Positions 24,468 to 34,053 of a stretch of 64,000 nt of DNA are shown here, piece by piece. The position numbers were made by a program, and so were the translations under genes. The notes under the pieces were generated by a model. It searched no databases. It saw nothing but the letters and a program-made list of their open reading frames with translations, and was not told the origin of the DNA. The DNA lies in the NCBI GenBank assembly GCA_043798355.1, contig JAZDOT010000047.1, forward strand, positions 9,908-73,907, given 5' to 3'. The stretch's first letter is position 1. The number at the start of each line of letters is the position of its first letter. Origin of the DNA: JAZDOT01 sp043798355. GTDB lineage: Bacteria; Patescibacteriota; Gracilibacteria; Peribacterales; Peribacteraceae.

Positions 24468-25469
24468 ATGACGAAGCGACCCCGGACCATCTCCATCGGC
24501 GGCGCGACGGAGGATCTCTTCGTGCGCATCCCCTCCGCATCCATACAACGCACGGGCGACCGTCAGGCGTTCGTCCTCGCCATCGGTGAGAAAGTGCGCG
24601 TGAGCGACGTCCGGGAGACGAGTGGCGGCGGAGCGGCGAACACTTCCGTCGGGCTCTCGCGCCTCGGCTGCGATGCCGGTTTCTGCGGCATCGTGGGATC
24701 CGACCAGTGGGGTGAACGACTCCTCGAGACCTTACGGAAAGAGCGCGTGGACATCCGCTCTGCCGTGGTCGTGGAAGATGAAGTTTCCAGTTTCTCCATC
24801 ATCCTGACCGCTCTGTCCGGCGACCGGACCATCCTCTACACCCCGGGGGCGAACACGCATCTGCACGACGCCACGTTCGACCGCGAAGCGGCGGGACAGG
24901 TGGACTGGGTGTACCTCAACCGGATCCAGGACGACAGCTGCGACATCCAGGACAATATCGTGAATCTCTTCCGGGACAAGAAGGGACCCGGCCTCACGTG
25001 GAATCCGGGGGGATGTCACATCACGGCTGGATTACGCACGGAAGGAAACCGGAGTCTCGTTGCCGCGTCAAATCTCTTCCTCGTCAATGATGAAGAAGCG
25101 CTGATCTTCACAGGAGAACCGACCGCGGAGAAAGCCCTTCGTTCCCTGCTCAACGCGGGCGCTCTGAACGTCTGCATTACATGCGGAAAAGAAGGATGCA
25201 TCGCATCGGATGGGCATGCCCTCTATCACTGCCCTATACAATCCAATGTCTCTGTCGTTGAAACGACGGGGGCCGGAGACGCCTTCGGCACCGGCGCAAC
25301 GTGGGCACTCCTCTCGGGAGAGAACTTGCCGACGGCGCTCAAGGCGGGTACCATGAATGCAGCGAGTGTCGTTGGTTTCATCGGCGCTCAGGCAGGACTC
25401 CTCACAGACATCGAAATCCGTCGCCGTCTCCGGGAAGTCAACCTGAATATCCGCGTCGAGGAACTCTGA
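24468..25469 (+). CDS. PfkB-family carbohydrate or nucleoside kinase
   Basis: The 333-residue protein has both PfkB signatures: the N-terminal SGGGAANTSVGLSRLG region and the C-terminal VVETTGAGDAFGTG, with the catalytic Asp in GAGDAF. The family phosphorylates sugars or nucleosides with ATP; the sequence does not tell ribokinase-, fructokinase- or adenosine-kinase-like use apart. It follows the surface-protein gene after 3 nt, so the two are cotranscribed, although a functional link is not obvious. Confidence 0.9.
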   Translation: MTKRPRTISIGGATEDLFVRIPSASIQRTGDRQAFVLAIGEKVRVSDVRETSGGGAANTSVGLSRLGCDAGFCGIVGSDQWGERLLETLRKERVDIRSAVVVEDEVSSFSIILTALSGDRTILYTPGANTHLHDATFDREAAGQVDWVYLNRIQDDSCDIQDNIVNLFRDKKGPGLTWNPGGCHITAGLRTEGNRSLVAASNLFLVNDEEALIFTGEPTAEKALRSLLNAGALNVCITCGKEGCIASDGHALYHCPIQSNVSVVETTGAGDAFGTGATWALLSGENLPTALKAGTMNAASVVGFIGAQAGLLTDIEIRRRLREVNLNIRVEEL

Positions 25470-25542
25470 ACGACAACCCGCGAACATCCTCACCCCCACT
25501 CCTCCATACCAAAGTGCACCTTACGTTTCACATCACACACGC

Positions 25543-25590
25543 CCCCTCACCCATCCTCTCCCCCCTCCGGGTGGAGAGGGGAAGCGGAAA
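25543..25590. repeat. REP-like palindrome, family 1
   Basis: CCCCCTCACCCATCCTCTCC, a short loop, then GGTGGAGAGGGGAAGCGGAAA. It fills most of the gap between the kinase gene and the gene at 25656. Confidence 0.75.
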
Positions 25591-25655
25591 TGTGCAAGCA
25601 GTCCCGCCCTCTGGAATGATGTTGTTTTCCCTTCTAGCTTAATTCTTTTTTTCCT

Positions 25656-26270
25656 ATGTCCGACGATAAGCTCCTCCAGATTCAGGAATTGGTCGACTCC
25701 GCCATGTCGTCTCTCAAGACGGCCAGATCGCTCCTGCGCGACTTCACCGGCGTGTCCGATACCGACCGAGAACGCATCGTCTCCCGCGCCGAGTCCTTCA
25801 CGGGCAACAGCGCCGTGAGCGGCCGCGTGATCGAGGGCGTCTTCGACGGGCAGAACATGGTCGACAATACCGGCCAGACGTACCCCGTTCCGGCGAACTA
25901 CGCTTCGAAGAGTAAACTGGCAGAGGGCGACGGCATGAAGCTCACCATCACGGACGAAGGCAAATTCATCTACAAGCAAATCGCCCCCATCCCCCGCCGC
26001 ACGATCATGGGTGTGCTCATCCAGGAGGACGGGCAGTACAAGGTCCTCGCCGAGGGAAAGGCCTTCCGCGTGCTCCTCGCTTCCGTCACATTCTACCGCG
26101 CGGAAGTGGGCGATCAGGTGACCATCCTGCTCCCCAAGGACACTGAGGCGAAGTGGGGCGCCATCGAGGCGGTCATCCCGAAACACCTCGCGGAAGCCGC
26201 GGCGAAAGAGCACTTCAAGAAAGCGAGCAAAGAGGAGGAAGACGGGGAACTGAGTCCGAGGGTGGAGTGA
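25656..26270 (+). CDS. Conserved-looking unknown protein with OB-like centre
   Basis: The 204-residue product has a short helical start (DDKLLQIQELVDSAMSSLKTAR), then a beta-rich centre (VSGRVIEGVFDGQNMVDNTG, GDGMKLTITDEG) and a Lys/Glu-rich end. There is no signal peptide, so it is cytoplasmic. The centre could be an OB- or SH3-like barrel that binds nucleic acid, but this is only an impression. The start is the first ATG of a frame with strong coding character. Confidence 0.7.
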   Translation: MSDDKLLQIQELVDSAMSSLKTARSLLRDFTGVSDTDRERIVSRAESFTGNSAVSGRVIEGVFDGQNMVDNTGQTYPVPANYASKSKLAEGDGMKLTITDEGKFIYKQIAPIPRRTIMGVLIQEDGQYKVLAEGKAFRVLLASVTFYRAEVGDQVTILLPKDTEAKWGAIEAVIPKHLAEAAAKEHFKKASKEEEDGELSPRVE

Positions 26271-26312
26271 AGACTGGCATCTCTCCCTCAACCTTGCTAG
26301 GCTTCACACCCT

Positions 26313-27620
26313 GTGAAGATCAGCCCCCGCGTCCTCTTCCCCGTCGGCCTCGCCCTCGCTCTCTGCGCGCTGTTCGTCAGTTTCCTCTGGTGGCAGATCG
26401 AGTCCTCGACGGCGCTCCTCACCATGCATCCGGAGGCGACGACCCGGACGGATTCCGGAGCGGTGGTGATCGCGGATGATCCGTCCGCCATCGACCCGCG
26501 CGATACCGCCCTCCTCAAACTACGGTCAGGAGACCTTTTGGCACTCAAAGGTGACTGGAAAGGAGCCGAAACCGAGTACCAGAAATCGGTGGATGCGGGC
26601 GGAGGACTGACGGCGCTCCGGAAACTGGCGCAGGCACAGCTGCAGCGGCGCAACATCGAAGCGGTCGGGAAAACCATCCAGAAAATGAAGCAGGCCGGTG
26701 CCCGGGCGGAGGATCTGCTCCTCCTCGAATCGATTACGCTGCTTCGGTCCGGCGAACTCCTCCGGGCGAAAAACCTCCTGAATGGCGCCGACGATTCCCC
26801 GCAGAAACACTACGGGCTTTCGCTGCTCGCCATCGTGCAAGGGGAACATGAAAAGGCACAGGAGGAGCTCAGGAGCGTGAGCGGCGGATGGGAACCCACG
26901 CTCCGGTCCTACGCGCGCACTCTGCAGGCAGCCTACGACGAGTTCGCGCTCTTCCCTGAGGGAAATAATCTTCACCTGATCACACTCCTCTCCCGGGCTC
27001 TGGCACAGGTGCAGGAATGCGAACTGGCCATCCCGCTCCTCGTGCAGGTGACGAACAGCAAGGAGGACTACCGCGACGCATGGATCGTGCAGGGCTACTG
27101 CGAACTGGTGACGGAACGCTACGCGGAATCGCTCACGTCCCTCGAGCACGCCTACAACATCGACCCGCAGAAGCCCGAGATCCAGTACTTCCTCGGACGG
27201 ACGTACGGAGCACTCGGAGAGCACGACAACGCCATCACGTTCCTCGAGTACGCTCTGGAGAACGGCTTCCAACCGAAATCGGAAGTGCAGAGGTGGATCG
27301 CGGAGGAGGCAGAGCTCGCCGGCAACACCGATCTCGTGCTCGCACAGAAGAAAGCCCTCACGGAAGAAAAGGATGCCTCCCTCCAGACATTCGAGGATTT
27401 CATCCGCACAGCCATCGACCTCAAAGACGCAGAAACCGCCTACGTGAAAGCGGAGGAAGCGGTGAAGCGCTGGCCGGAGGATCCGCTCAGCTTCGAACTC
27501 CTCGGACTCGCCGCGCAGGCAACCGGGCACACGGACGAAGCGAAGAGCGCCTTCGAAAAAGCACTACAACTCAATCCGGAAATGGCGGGGGTGCGGGAAG
27601 AGCTGGAGGCGCTGAAATGA
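26313..27620 (+). CDS. Membrane-anchored TPR protein
   Basis: The start is GTG at 26313. An extended -10 box (TGCTAGGCT) ends 9 nt before it, so the mRNA would be almost leaderless. An N-terminal membrane helix (VLFPVGLALALCALFVSFLW) is followed by about 400 residues of tetratricopeptide repeats, for example GDWKGAETEYQKSVDAGGG and the clear canonical SLTSLEHAYNIDPQKPEIQY and SAFEKALQLNPEMAG. TPR arrays hold protein complexes together; the bulk should face outward. No partner is apparent. Confidence 0.85.
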   Translation: MKISPRVLFPVGLALALCALFVSFLWWQIESSTALLTMHPEATTRTDSGAVVIADDPSAIDPRDTALLKLRSGDLLALKGDWKGAETEYQKSVDAGGGLTALRKLAQAQLQRRNIEAVGKTIQKMKQAGARAEDLLLLESITLLRSGELLRAKNLLNGADDSPQKHYGLSLLAIVQGEHEKAQEELRSVSGGWEPTLRSYARTLQAAYDEFALFPEGNNLHLITLLSRALAQVQECELAIPLLVQVTNSKEDYRDAWIVQGYCELVTERYAESLTSLEHAYNIDPQKPEIQYFLGRTYGALGEHDNAITFLEYALENGFQPKSEVQRWIAEEAELAGNTDLVLAQKKALTEEKDASLQTFEDFIRTAIDLKDAETAYVKAEEAVKRWPEDPLSFELLGLAAQATGHTDEAKSAFEKALQLNPEMAGVREELEALK

Positions 27621-27661
27621 GGACTCCTCATGACAGCCTCCTTCCTCGTCTCCGCCGCAAT

Positions 27662-27868
27662 CGACCTCACCCCTTTCCCCTCTCCACTGCGGTGGCGAGG
27701 GGAACTGTAAATGTTTTTGTTTGTTTTTTCCCTCTTCCCCAACCCTCCCCCTCCTTGCCATCCGGAGCATTGGCGAAGGCTGGCGGGGGAGGGGGCAGGG
27801 GGAGAGGGAAACACACACAATACAACTCCCTTCTCCTCCGCAGAGGAGAAGGGCTGGGGATGAGGTCG
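27662..27868. repeat. Composite REPIN-like element, family 2 with nested family 3
   Basis: The outer ends are inverted (CGACCTCACCCC ... GGGGATGAGGTCG), each next to its own hairpin. The middle holds a second large palindrome (CCCTCTTCCCCAACCCTCCC ... GGGGGAGAGGG) of the kind also found at 10903-10991. A simpler copy without the nested palindrome is at 48891-49032. It fills the 323-bp gap between two envelope-protein genes. Confidence 0.75.
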
Positions 27869-27943
27869 GAAGGAGGGGGACAGGGGTGAGGCTTGAACGA
27901 ATTCATTTTTCTTCAACCGCGTTCATCCGTACACTCAAACCGC

Positions 27944-29320
27944 ATGAAGCACCGCACGCGGACACTTGTCGCTCTCGGCATGGCCGCCATCGTGGCAGGC
28001 GCACTTGGCATCCTCTTCTTCCAAATGACGAGGACGGTCACCGTCATGGGAATGCAGCCTGCGGATTTCCTCCCCGCAGATCGTACCGTCGCCCTCTTCA
28101 TGCGTACACCACCCACGGCACTCCAATACTTCGCAAAGAGCCTGCACATGGGCGAACTGGCGGAACCTGCGGACGCAGTGGCACTCCTCCGAACCCCTGC
28201 CGGAGAACTGGCATCCGTGTCCTTCACGCGCTCGCAGGAAACACCCCCCGACGGGAGCATCGTCCTCGGCCCGTTCCTCGTGACGAGCTCCCACCCGGAG
28301 ATCGTGAATACCCTGAGAGGGCAAACCGGTCGCCTGCAGTCGGATCAAACGTTCCGGACATTCATGCGACAGACAGCTCCCGACGGATCCTTTGCGTTCA
28401 TTGCTCTCGCGATTCTCCCTCCGCCCGCATCCCTCATAGACTCCCTTGCGCTCTCTCTCCTCCCGCCTAATGTGACACACGCACTCATCCGCTGGACGGC
28501 ATCCGGCACCGAGCTCACGTTCAACGGCCGGAGCCCGCAGCTGCTCCGCTCCGTAAAACCATTCCTGCCCGAGGGTAATGGCCTGTCCCTTCGCTTCGCG
28601 CAACCCCGGCAATCGTGGAAGGAACTCCTGACGCGCATCGATCTCCCGGCTCAAAGCCTCCTCGAAGGAAGACTGCGTTTCGGACTGGAGCAGTATTTCG
28701 GAGAGACCGTCAGTCTCCCCTTTGACGTCCTCCCGCTCCTCGAACGGGAAACGACCTTCATCATCAAACCCACCGCATCGGGGACCCTCGCCATGGGCAT
28801 CCGTGGAGAACACAACGACCCGGCCTTCGTCCGGGAAACGCTCGAAAAAATGACGGAGGGATTCCTCGCGCAGGAAAAGAGCGTAGCGGTCTTCCGGAAA
28901 GAGCTGCCCAATCATGGTCTCTGGACGGATGTGCGTTCGGTCACGAAGAACATGCGGAAGCGTTCCTCCCGCCAGGGCGCGTGGCAGATCTCGCGGATGG
29001 AGCGCGATTCTGATGCCGCACTGTTCCTCGCGAGAGCAGACGGAACCTTCATCATCAGTAATGATGCGCAGGTGTTCGACTCGCTCCTCTCCGGGAAAGA
29101 CTCTGACTCCTTCCTCCCGGAGAATCCCATGAAGGGGGGGATGATCACCGCAGGAGGATTCATCGAAAGCCAATCCATCCCACCCATCATGAACATCGCG
29201 CTCCCATCTCTCTTGAACACCGATCCCCCTCTCCTCTGCCCTGTCCCCCTCACGGGATCCCTGCGGTGGTCGCTCGAGCGGAGCTGGAATATGTCCAAGC
29301 TGACGGTCGAAAAACAGTAG
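27944..29320 (+). CDS. Membrane-anchored unknown protein of about 458 residues
   Basis: The product begins MKHRTRTLVALGMAAIVAG with one membrane helix, then a large soluble part predicted to face outward. Its layout (paired alpha/beta halves, phrases such as LPADRTVALFMRTPPTALQYF and LSLRFAQPRQSWKELL) recalls DUF3352-type envelope proteins, but I cannot confirm this. The ATG at 27944 lies 8 nt after TACACT; an upstream in-frame ATG would place a non-anchor stretch first. It ends near a REP element. Confidence 0.75.
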   Translation: MKHRTRTLVALGMAAIVAGALGILFFQMTRTVTVMGMQPADFLPADRTVALFMRTPPTALQYFAKSLHMGELAEPADAVALLRTPAGELASVSFTRSQETPPDGSIVLGPFLVTSSHPEIVNTLRGQTGRLQSDQTFRTFMRQTAPDGSFAFIALAILPPPASLIDSLALSLLPPNVTHALIRWTASGTELTFNGRSPQLLRSVKPFLPEGNGLSLRFAQPRQSWKELLTRIDLPAQSLLEGRLRFGLEQYFGETVSLPFDVLPLLERETTFIIKPTASGTLAMGIRGEHNDPAFVRETLEKMTEGFLAQEKSVAVFRKELPNHGLWTDVRSVTKNMRKRSSRQGAWQISRMERDSDAALFLARADGTFIISNDAQVFDSLLSGKDSDSFLPENPMKGGMITAGGFIESQSIPPIMNIALPSLLNTDPPLLCPVPLTGSLRWSLERSWNMSKLTVEKQ

Positions 29321-29325
29321 AGCGC

Positions 29326-29376
29326 CGCCCCCCTCACCCATCCTCTCCCCCATGTGCGGGGGAGAGGGGCAGCGGA
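29326..29376. repeat. REP-like palindrome, family 1
   Basis: CCCCCCTCACCCATCCTCTC, loop, GCGGGGGAGAGGGGCAGCGG. It starts 5 bp after a stop codon, a position where it could serve as a terminator. Confidence 0.75.
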
Positions 29377-29488
29377 AAGGCAAGAACCTTTTCCTCCGAG
29401 AAAGCACTTCCGGATTCTTTGCACTTTTTATCGCTTTTTTGTTTGAGACCCGCTAGGCTCTTTCGCGATATTTCCTCTTTTCCCGATC

Positions 29489-30388
29489 ATGAGTTTCCTC
29501 GGTACCGCCAGAGTCCTCCTCGTCTTTTCCGGCCTCGCCGCCGTGACGAGCATCGTGCTCCTCTTCACCCCCGGGCTGAAGCTGAGTATCGAGTTCTCGG
29601 GAGGGAGCCTCATCGAACTCGCACTGCCCGAAGCAACAACAAAAGAACAACTCACGAGTGCCCTTGAGACGTTTCGCCTGACGGACGGTTCCACCCTCGT
29701 GAACCCCTCCGTCACCGCAACGCAAGATGGATCCGTCCTGATCCGTCTCAAGACCATGACGAATGAGGAGCACCTCGCACTGCTCTCCCATCTCACGACC
29801 GCACTCGGCGAAATCAAGGAGCTTCAATTCACCACCATCGGACCCACGGTGGGCGCCACCATGAAGAGCCGCGCGCTCTTGGCACTCCTCGCCGCGAGTG
29901 TCGGCATCATCCTCTACCTCGCCTTTGCCTTCCGGAATGTCCCACGTCGCTTCAGTCCATGGAAATTCGGCGTCCTTGCCGTCCTCGCCCTCCTCCATGA
30001 CCTGCTCATCACGACGGGGATCTTCGTCATCCTGAGTCTCTTCACCACGTTCGAATTCGACACGCTCTTCGTTACGGCGCTCCTCACGGTGCTGGGGTAC
30101 TCCACGAACGACACGATCGTCATCTTCGACCGCATCCGCGAGAACGTCTCCCTCGCGAATCGTAATGAAGATTTCGAACAGGTCGTCGAGCGCAGCCTCC
30201 AAGAGAGCGTCGTCAGAACCATGGGAACGGGGCAGACCGCCCTCTACATGCTCTTCGCCATGGTCTTCTTCGGACCGGTGAGCATCCGCTGGTTCATGCT
30301 CGCGCTCATCATCGGAACCATCATCGGAACATATTCCTCCTTCTTCATCGCAACCCCGCTCCTCGTCTACTGGCGGAAGCGAGAGTAA
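29489..30388 (+). CDS. secF: Protein translocase subunit SecF
   Basis: The 299-residue protein shows the SecD/SecF family N-terminal motif (KLSIEFSGGSLIEL, about 31-44), a periplasmic P1-like domain (about 45-115), and five further membrane helices including VLGYSTNDTIVIFDRIREN, the conserved TM4-TM5 signature. SecDF uses the proton gradient to pull exported proteins out of SecYEG. secD is not next to it, unlike in most bacteria. The trigger factor gene follows 4 nt later. Confidence 0.95.
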   Translation: MSFLGTARVLLVFSGLAAVTSIVLLFTPGLKLSIEFSGGSLIELALPEATTKEQLTSALETFRLTDGSTLVNPSVTATQDGSVLIRLKTMTNEEHLALLSHLTTALGEIKELQFTTIGPTVGATMKSRALLALLAASVGIILYLAFAFRNVPRRFSPWKFGVLAVLALLHDLLITTGIFVILSLFTTFEFDTLFVTALLTVLGYSTNDTIVIFDRIRENVSLANRNEDFEQVVERSLQESVVRTMGTGQTALYMLFAMVFFGPVSIRWFMLALIIGTIIGTYSSFFIATPLLVYWRKRE

Positions 30389-30392
30389 GTCC

Positions 30393-31757
30393 ATGCCCAA
30401 GAACACTTCCACCATCAAGCGGCTGAAGGGAAAGCGCTCCGTGTGCACCGTCACGATCGAGGATGCCCGTAAAAAGAACGCTGAATTGGCCGCGCTGAAG
30501 CACCTCGGCTCTTCGCTCAACCTGAAAGGCTTCCGTCCCGGGAAAATCCCGGAAAACCTGGTCGCGAGCCGGGTGAACCCGGATCAGCTCTTCGAAGAAA
30601 CCGTCCGTTCCCTCCTCCCCGAAACCTTCCGGTCCCTCATCGAAGAGCACGCACTCAACCCCATTCTCCCGCCCAAAGTCGAGATCACGTCCAAAGAACC
30701 CCTCACGCTCTCCGTCACCTTCGTCGAGAAACCCGATGTCACCGTGAAAGGATCGTTCACGATCAAGAAGAATGACCTCCCGTTGAAGGAGGAAGACGTG
30801 CGGAAGATGATCGACTTCATCCTCGAGAAGCACCAGACCGCGAAAGAAGTGGATCGTGCAGCGAAGGAAGGCGACCAAGTCACCATCGATTTCCGTGGAT
30901 TCGATGACCAGGGGAAGCAAATCGAAGGAACGGAAACGACCGGACACGTCGTCGTCATCGGGAGCTCCTCGCTCATCCCCGGCTTCGAGGAAGCGCTCAA
31001 GGGCATGAAGAAGCGCGAACGGAAATCCTTCACGATCAACTTCCCGAAGCCCTACCACGCGGAAGCGCTGGCCGGGAAGCCGGTCACCTTCCACGTGACC
31101 ATCGACAAGGTGGAAGAAATCTCAAAGCCGTCTCTCACGGATGCTTTCGCCCGCGAACACCTGGGTGTTTCCACAGCGGAGGAATTCCATAACCGCCTCA
31201 AGGAGCAAATGCGCCGCGAGCAGGATCACGCGGAGCGCAGTCGCCGCGAGCGCCTGCTCTTCGAACAAATCCGCACTGGAACGGTCGTCGACCTGCCGGA
31301 GGAGCTCATCGAAGAGGAACAGCGCGATCTCTTTGAGGATCTCAATCGACGCATCGCCGGTGAGAACATGACGATGGAGGAATGGCTGAAGCAGATGAAG
31401 AAGAGCGTGGAAGATTTCCGGAAAGAACTGAACGAGCAGGCCAAGTCCCGCCTCACGCTCCGTCTCGGCATCCAGCAGCTCGTCCTTGACCGGAAGATCG
31501 AAGCGAGCGAAGAAGAAACCGAACAGGCGGCACAGGCGTTCTTACGTTCCCTTGATCCCGGCGAACGAAGCAAACAGGAAACGCACTACCAAAAAGGACA
31601 CCAGGGGTGGGAGCAGATGCGCTGGCAGACGCAGGTCGGAAAGCTCATCGAACAGCTGCTCGCATCAAGCCTCCTCACTCGCCCCCCTTCCGTGACTTCT
31701 CCTGCAAATACGCGGGAAGCAGAAGCGGAGGAAGGAGACCTGGAATCTGCTCGATGA
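30393..31757 (+). CDS. tig: Trigger factor
   Basis: The 454-residue protein has the ribosome-binding signature GFRPGKIP (46-53), an FKBP-type prolyl isomerase domain (about 165-250; GDQVTIDFRGFDD, VVVIGSSSLIPGFEEALKGM) and a helical C-terminal chaperone domain. It binds L23 at the exit tunnel and shields new chains. Gene order secF-tig links export and folding. The last 83 bp overlap the end of the minus-strand gene at 31675, so the two transcripts converge. Confidence 0.96.
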   Translation: MPKNTSTIKRLKGKRSVCTVTIEDARKKNAELAALKHLGSSLNLKGFRPGKIPENLVASRVNPDQLFEETVRSLLPETFRSLIEEHALNPILPPKVEITSKEPLTLSVTFVEKPDVTVKGSFTIKKNDLPLKEEDVRKMIDFILEKHQTAKEVDRAAKEGDQVTIDFRGFDDQGKQIEGTETTGHVVVIGSSSLIPGFEEALKGMKKRERKSFTINFPKPYHAEALAGKPVTFHVTIDKVEEISKPSLTDAFAREHLGVSTAEEFHNRLKEQMRREQDHAERSRRERLLFEQIRTGTVVDLPEELIEEEQRDLFEDLNRRIAGENMTMEEWLKQMKKSVEDFRKELNEQAKSRLTLRLGIQQLVLDRKIEASEEETEQAAQAFLRSLDPGERSKQETHYQKGHQGWEQMRWQTQVGKLIEQLLASSLLTRPPSVTSPANTREAEAEEGDLESAR

Positions 31758-34053
31758 GATCCAAATCATCCAACGATACCTTCCCAATGTACAACCGACG
31801 CAGGTCGCCGCCGCCGGACACAAACTGCTCGATCATCTGCTGGCCCCGGAGATACACCAATCCCTTGGTGAATCCGCCCGGGAGGCTGGTATCGGATAAC
31901 CCCCGCTTGATATCGATCGCTTTGGTGAGCGCCTTCTCTGGAGAGTACCGGAGAACCTCCTCGAGGTACGTACGCGTCTCGGCGAAGGAATGTGTGAGAC
32001 CGAACGCGATGCCCACGACGCTCCTCGCCGGCCCGAAGCGCTTCTCGTGTCCCGGAAGGAGCACGCGGTTCTGGTTGTACACCGCCAGCCCTTCCTGTGT
32101 TTCAAGATATGCTGCACACCCCCGCTGGAGGAGGAGGAAAGGCTGGTGCCGACCATTCTCCACGGTGAGCACGTGTGTTTCGATCTCGTGGGCAATGAGT
32201 GCCTCCATGCGCGTGCGCGTAAAAGAAGCTCCTTCCCGCAGAAAGACGGTATTCTTCCCGGCTGCACAGTCGGACACCATCTTCGGCCGGACGACGACCT
32301 CCCAATCGCGAAGAGAATAGCGATCCAGAGCGGCGCGCAGCAGAGTCACGGCATCCGCGAGTGCGATGGGTTTTTCCGTGTTGACCCCATCCGCTCTCAT
32401 CCCGGCAAGTGCGGCTTCCGCCGTGCGGATGAGGGCGGAGGTCGGCGCCCCGAAGAGTTCCTCGGATGCACGGGTGAACCTCACCGCATCTCCCCGCGCA
32501 CGCAGGAGGACGATGCGCCTCAGCAGTTCCAGACGCTTCTTCTCGAGGAGCACCCCCAGAGGAGAATGATCAGTCACCCTCAGAGAGAGGCGGGACTCTG
32601 CCTCTTCGAGCGGGGAATCAAATGGAGGGTAGAGGAAATGAGGATGGTAGGAACGGTCGCTTCGCAGATGTTCCAATTCCCCGAGGAGATTCTCCGGCTT
32701 GAGCCAGCGAAGGGAGGAGAGGTCATCGTCGATCCGCGCGAGCAGGCGATCCGCCGCCCGTCTGTCCATCCCGGAGCGTCTGCGTGGAAGAGGAGACGAT
32801 GCCTGGCGTCCGGGGTCAAGGAGGAATCCAGTGAGATCGCGCTTGCCGATCAACAGACGACCGGGCGCAGTGACCTGCCCCTCTGCAATGAGAGTCTGCA
32901 CCTTGCGCCCGCCCAGCGTGAATTTGATCCGGTACGCTCCGCTCTTCTCCGTTTCGGGCTCAACGGCTCCTTTCTCCAACAACTCCGAGAGAAGACTCTG
33001 TTCGCATGTCGTCCTCTCCTGCCGCGGATCGATCACGGCCGGAACAGCGAACTCGATGCCGGCTCCCGCAATGTGCACCGTTTCCATGAGCCCGAGCACG
33101 GGTCGCACGATTCCGGCCTTCTCCTGCAGTTTCTCGCCGAACAGATCCTGTCCGATCCGCACTCCTTTTTCCGGAAAGCGTACACGAATCCCCTTCACCC
33201 GTTCGAGACGCGACTGGAGGGGGGCGAGATTGGCGACCTGCACGCTGAGACCCGCCCGCGCATTGACCTCGAGGAGAGCGGGGCCCATTTCGCGCGTGAT
33301 GGTGATGTCGCAGGCGAGGTAGCCGATGTTGGTCATGTACTGGATGCGCGAGCACAAGAGGAGAATGTCATCCCAGAAAGGGATAGTGATCCCGGCAGGA
33401 TCCGTCCCGTGCGGAAGTCGATCGATGGTGTGGTGGTACTGCGCCGCATGCGTCGTCACGCCCTTGGCAAGATCGATGCCGATGCCGATCCCCCCGAGGT
33501 GCAGGTTCGCCTTTCCGGAGCTCACGGAGGTCGGAATCCGCAGCATCGCCATAATCGGGACGAGGTTGAAGACGATGACCCGGATGTCGGGGAGACCGTC
33601 CGGACGGAAGGGGGCGAAACAGGGGTGCGCTGTGAGCAGTTGCTCGAAGAACGCCGTATCGCGCCGCCCGCCGATGGAGTACCGCCCTTCGAAGATGTCT
33701 TCGATATGGCGCGTGAGATCGCGCTCCGTGAGGATGCCGCGCCCCTTCGAAGAGAACGACCCGTCGTTCCGATGGAGCAGGAGAATCCCCTCGCCACCGT
33801 AGCCGCTGTTCGGCTTCAGGACACAGTCGGAAGGCAACGAGGAAAAATCGAACTGGCGAAGCTGTCCGCGCGTAGCGATGCGCGCATAGATCTTCGCAGT
33901 CGGGATCCCGCGTGCGGCGAGGAACATCTTCGTCTGCAGCTTATCGTCGGCGAACGCAACCGCTTTCCGTGGATTGAACGGGCGGATGTAGAGGAGATTG
34001 CGGGCATTGATGCCCAGCAGTCCGTTGCCGAGGATGCGTAGAAGATTGATCAT
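31675..34053 (-). CDS. Fusion of ATP-grasp ligase and QEGLA (DUF1704) metallopeptidase
   Basis: The N-terminal about 300 residues are an ATP-grasp domain of the sugar-transfer/alpha-L-glutamate-ligase kind: CVLKPNSGYGGEGILLL (phosphate loop), DIRVIVFNLVPIMAML, and the metal-binding LLEVNARAGLSVQV. The C-terminal about 350 residues match the QEGLA-motif family (DUF1704), with a zinc-binding HEIETH (622-627) and ETQEGLA (about 651-657). The family includes eukaryotic tubulin tyrosine carboxypeptidases. One chain thus joins a peptide-bond-forming and a peptide-bond-cutting enzyme. It overlaps the upstream 7TM gene by 4 nt (ATGA), so the two form an operon. The substrate is unknown. Confidence 0.85.
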   Translation of the reverse strand: MINLLRILGNGLLGINARNLLYIRPFNPRKAVAFADDKLQTKMFLAARGIPTAKIYARIATRGQLRQFDFSSLPSDCVLKPNSGYGGEGILLLHRNDGSFSSKGRGILTERDLTRHIEDIFEGRYSIGGRRDTAFFEQLLTAHPCFAPFRPDGLPDIRVIVFNLVPIMAMLRIPTSVSSGKANLHLGGIGIGIDLAKGVTTHAAQYHHTIDRLPHGTDPAGITIPFWDDILLLCSRIQYMTNIGYLACDITITREMGPALLEVNARAGLSVQVANLAPLQSRLERVKGIRVRFPEKGVRIGQDLFGEKLQEKAGIVRPVLGLMETVHIAGAGIEFAVPAVIDPRQERTTCEQSLLSELLEKGAVEPETEKSGAYRIKFTLGGRKVQTLIAEGQVTAPGRLLIGKRDLTGFLLDPGRQASSPLPRRRSGMDRRAADRLLARIDDDLSSLRWLKPENLLGELEHLRSDRSYHPHFLYPPFDSPLEEAESRLSLRVTDHSPLGVLLEKKRLELLRRIVLLRARGDAVRFTRASEELFGAPTSALIRTAEAALAGMRADGVNTEKPIALADAVTLLRAALDRYSLRDWEVVVRPKMVSDCAAGKNTVFLREGASFTRTRMEALIAHEIETHVLTVENGRHQPFLLLQRGCAAYLETQEGLAVYNQNRVLLPGHEKRFGPARSVVGIAFGLTHSFAETRTYLEEVLRYSPEKALTKAIDIKRGLSDTSLPGGFTKGLVYLRGQQMIEQFVSGGGDLRRLYIGKVSLDDLDLIEQIPGLLPPLLLPAYLQEKSRKGGE

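Noticed and set aside
27600..27640. Use of TGA as a glycine codon (Gracilibacteria code)
   Set aside because: Several conserved genes end at TGA at the expected length, for example rsmI and the TPR gene, so the standard bacterial code applies.
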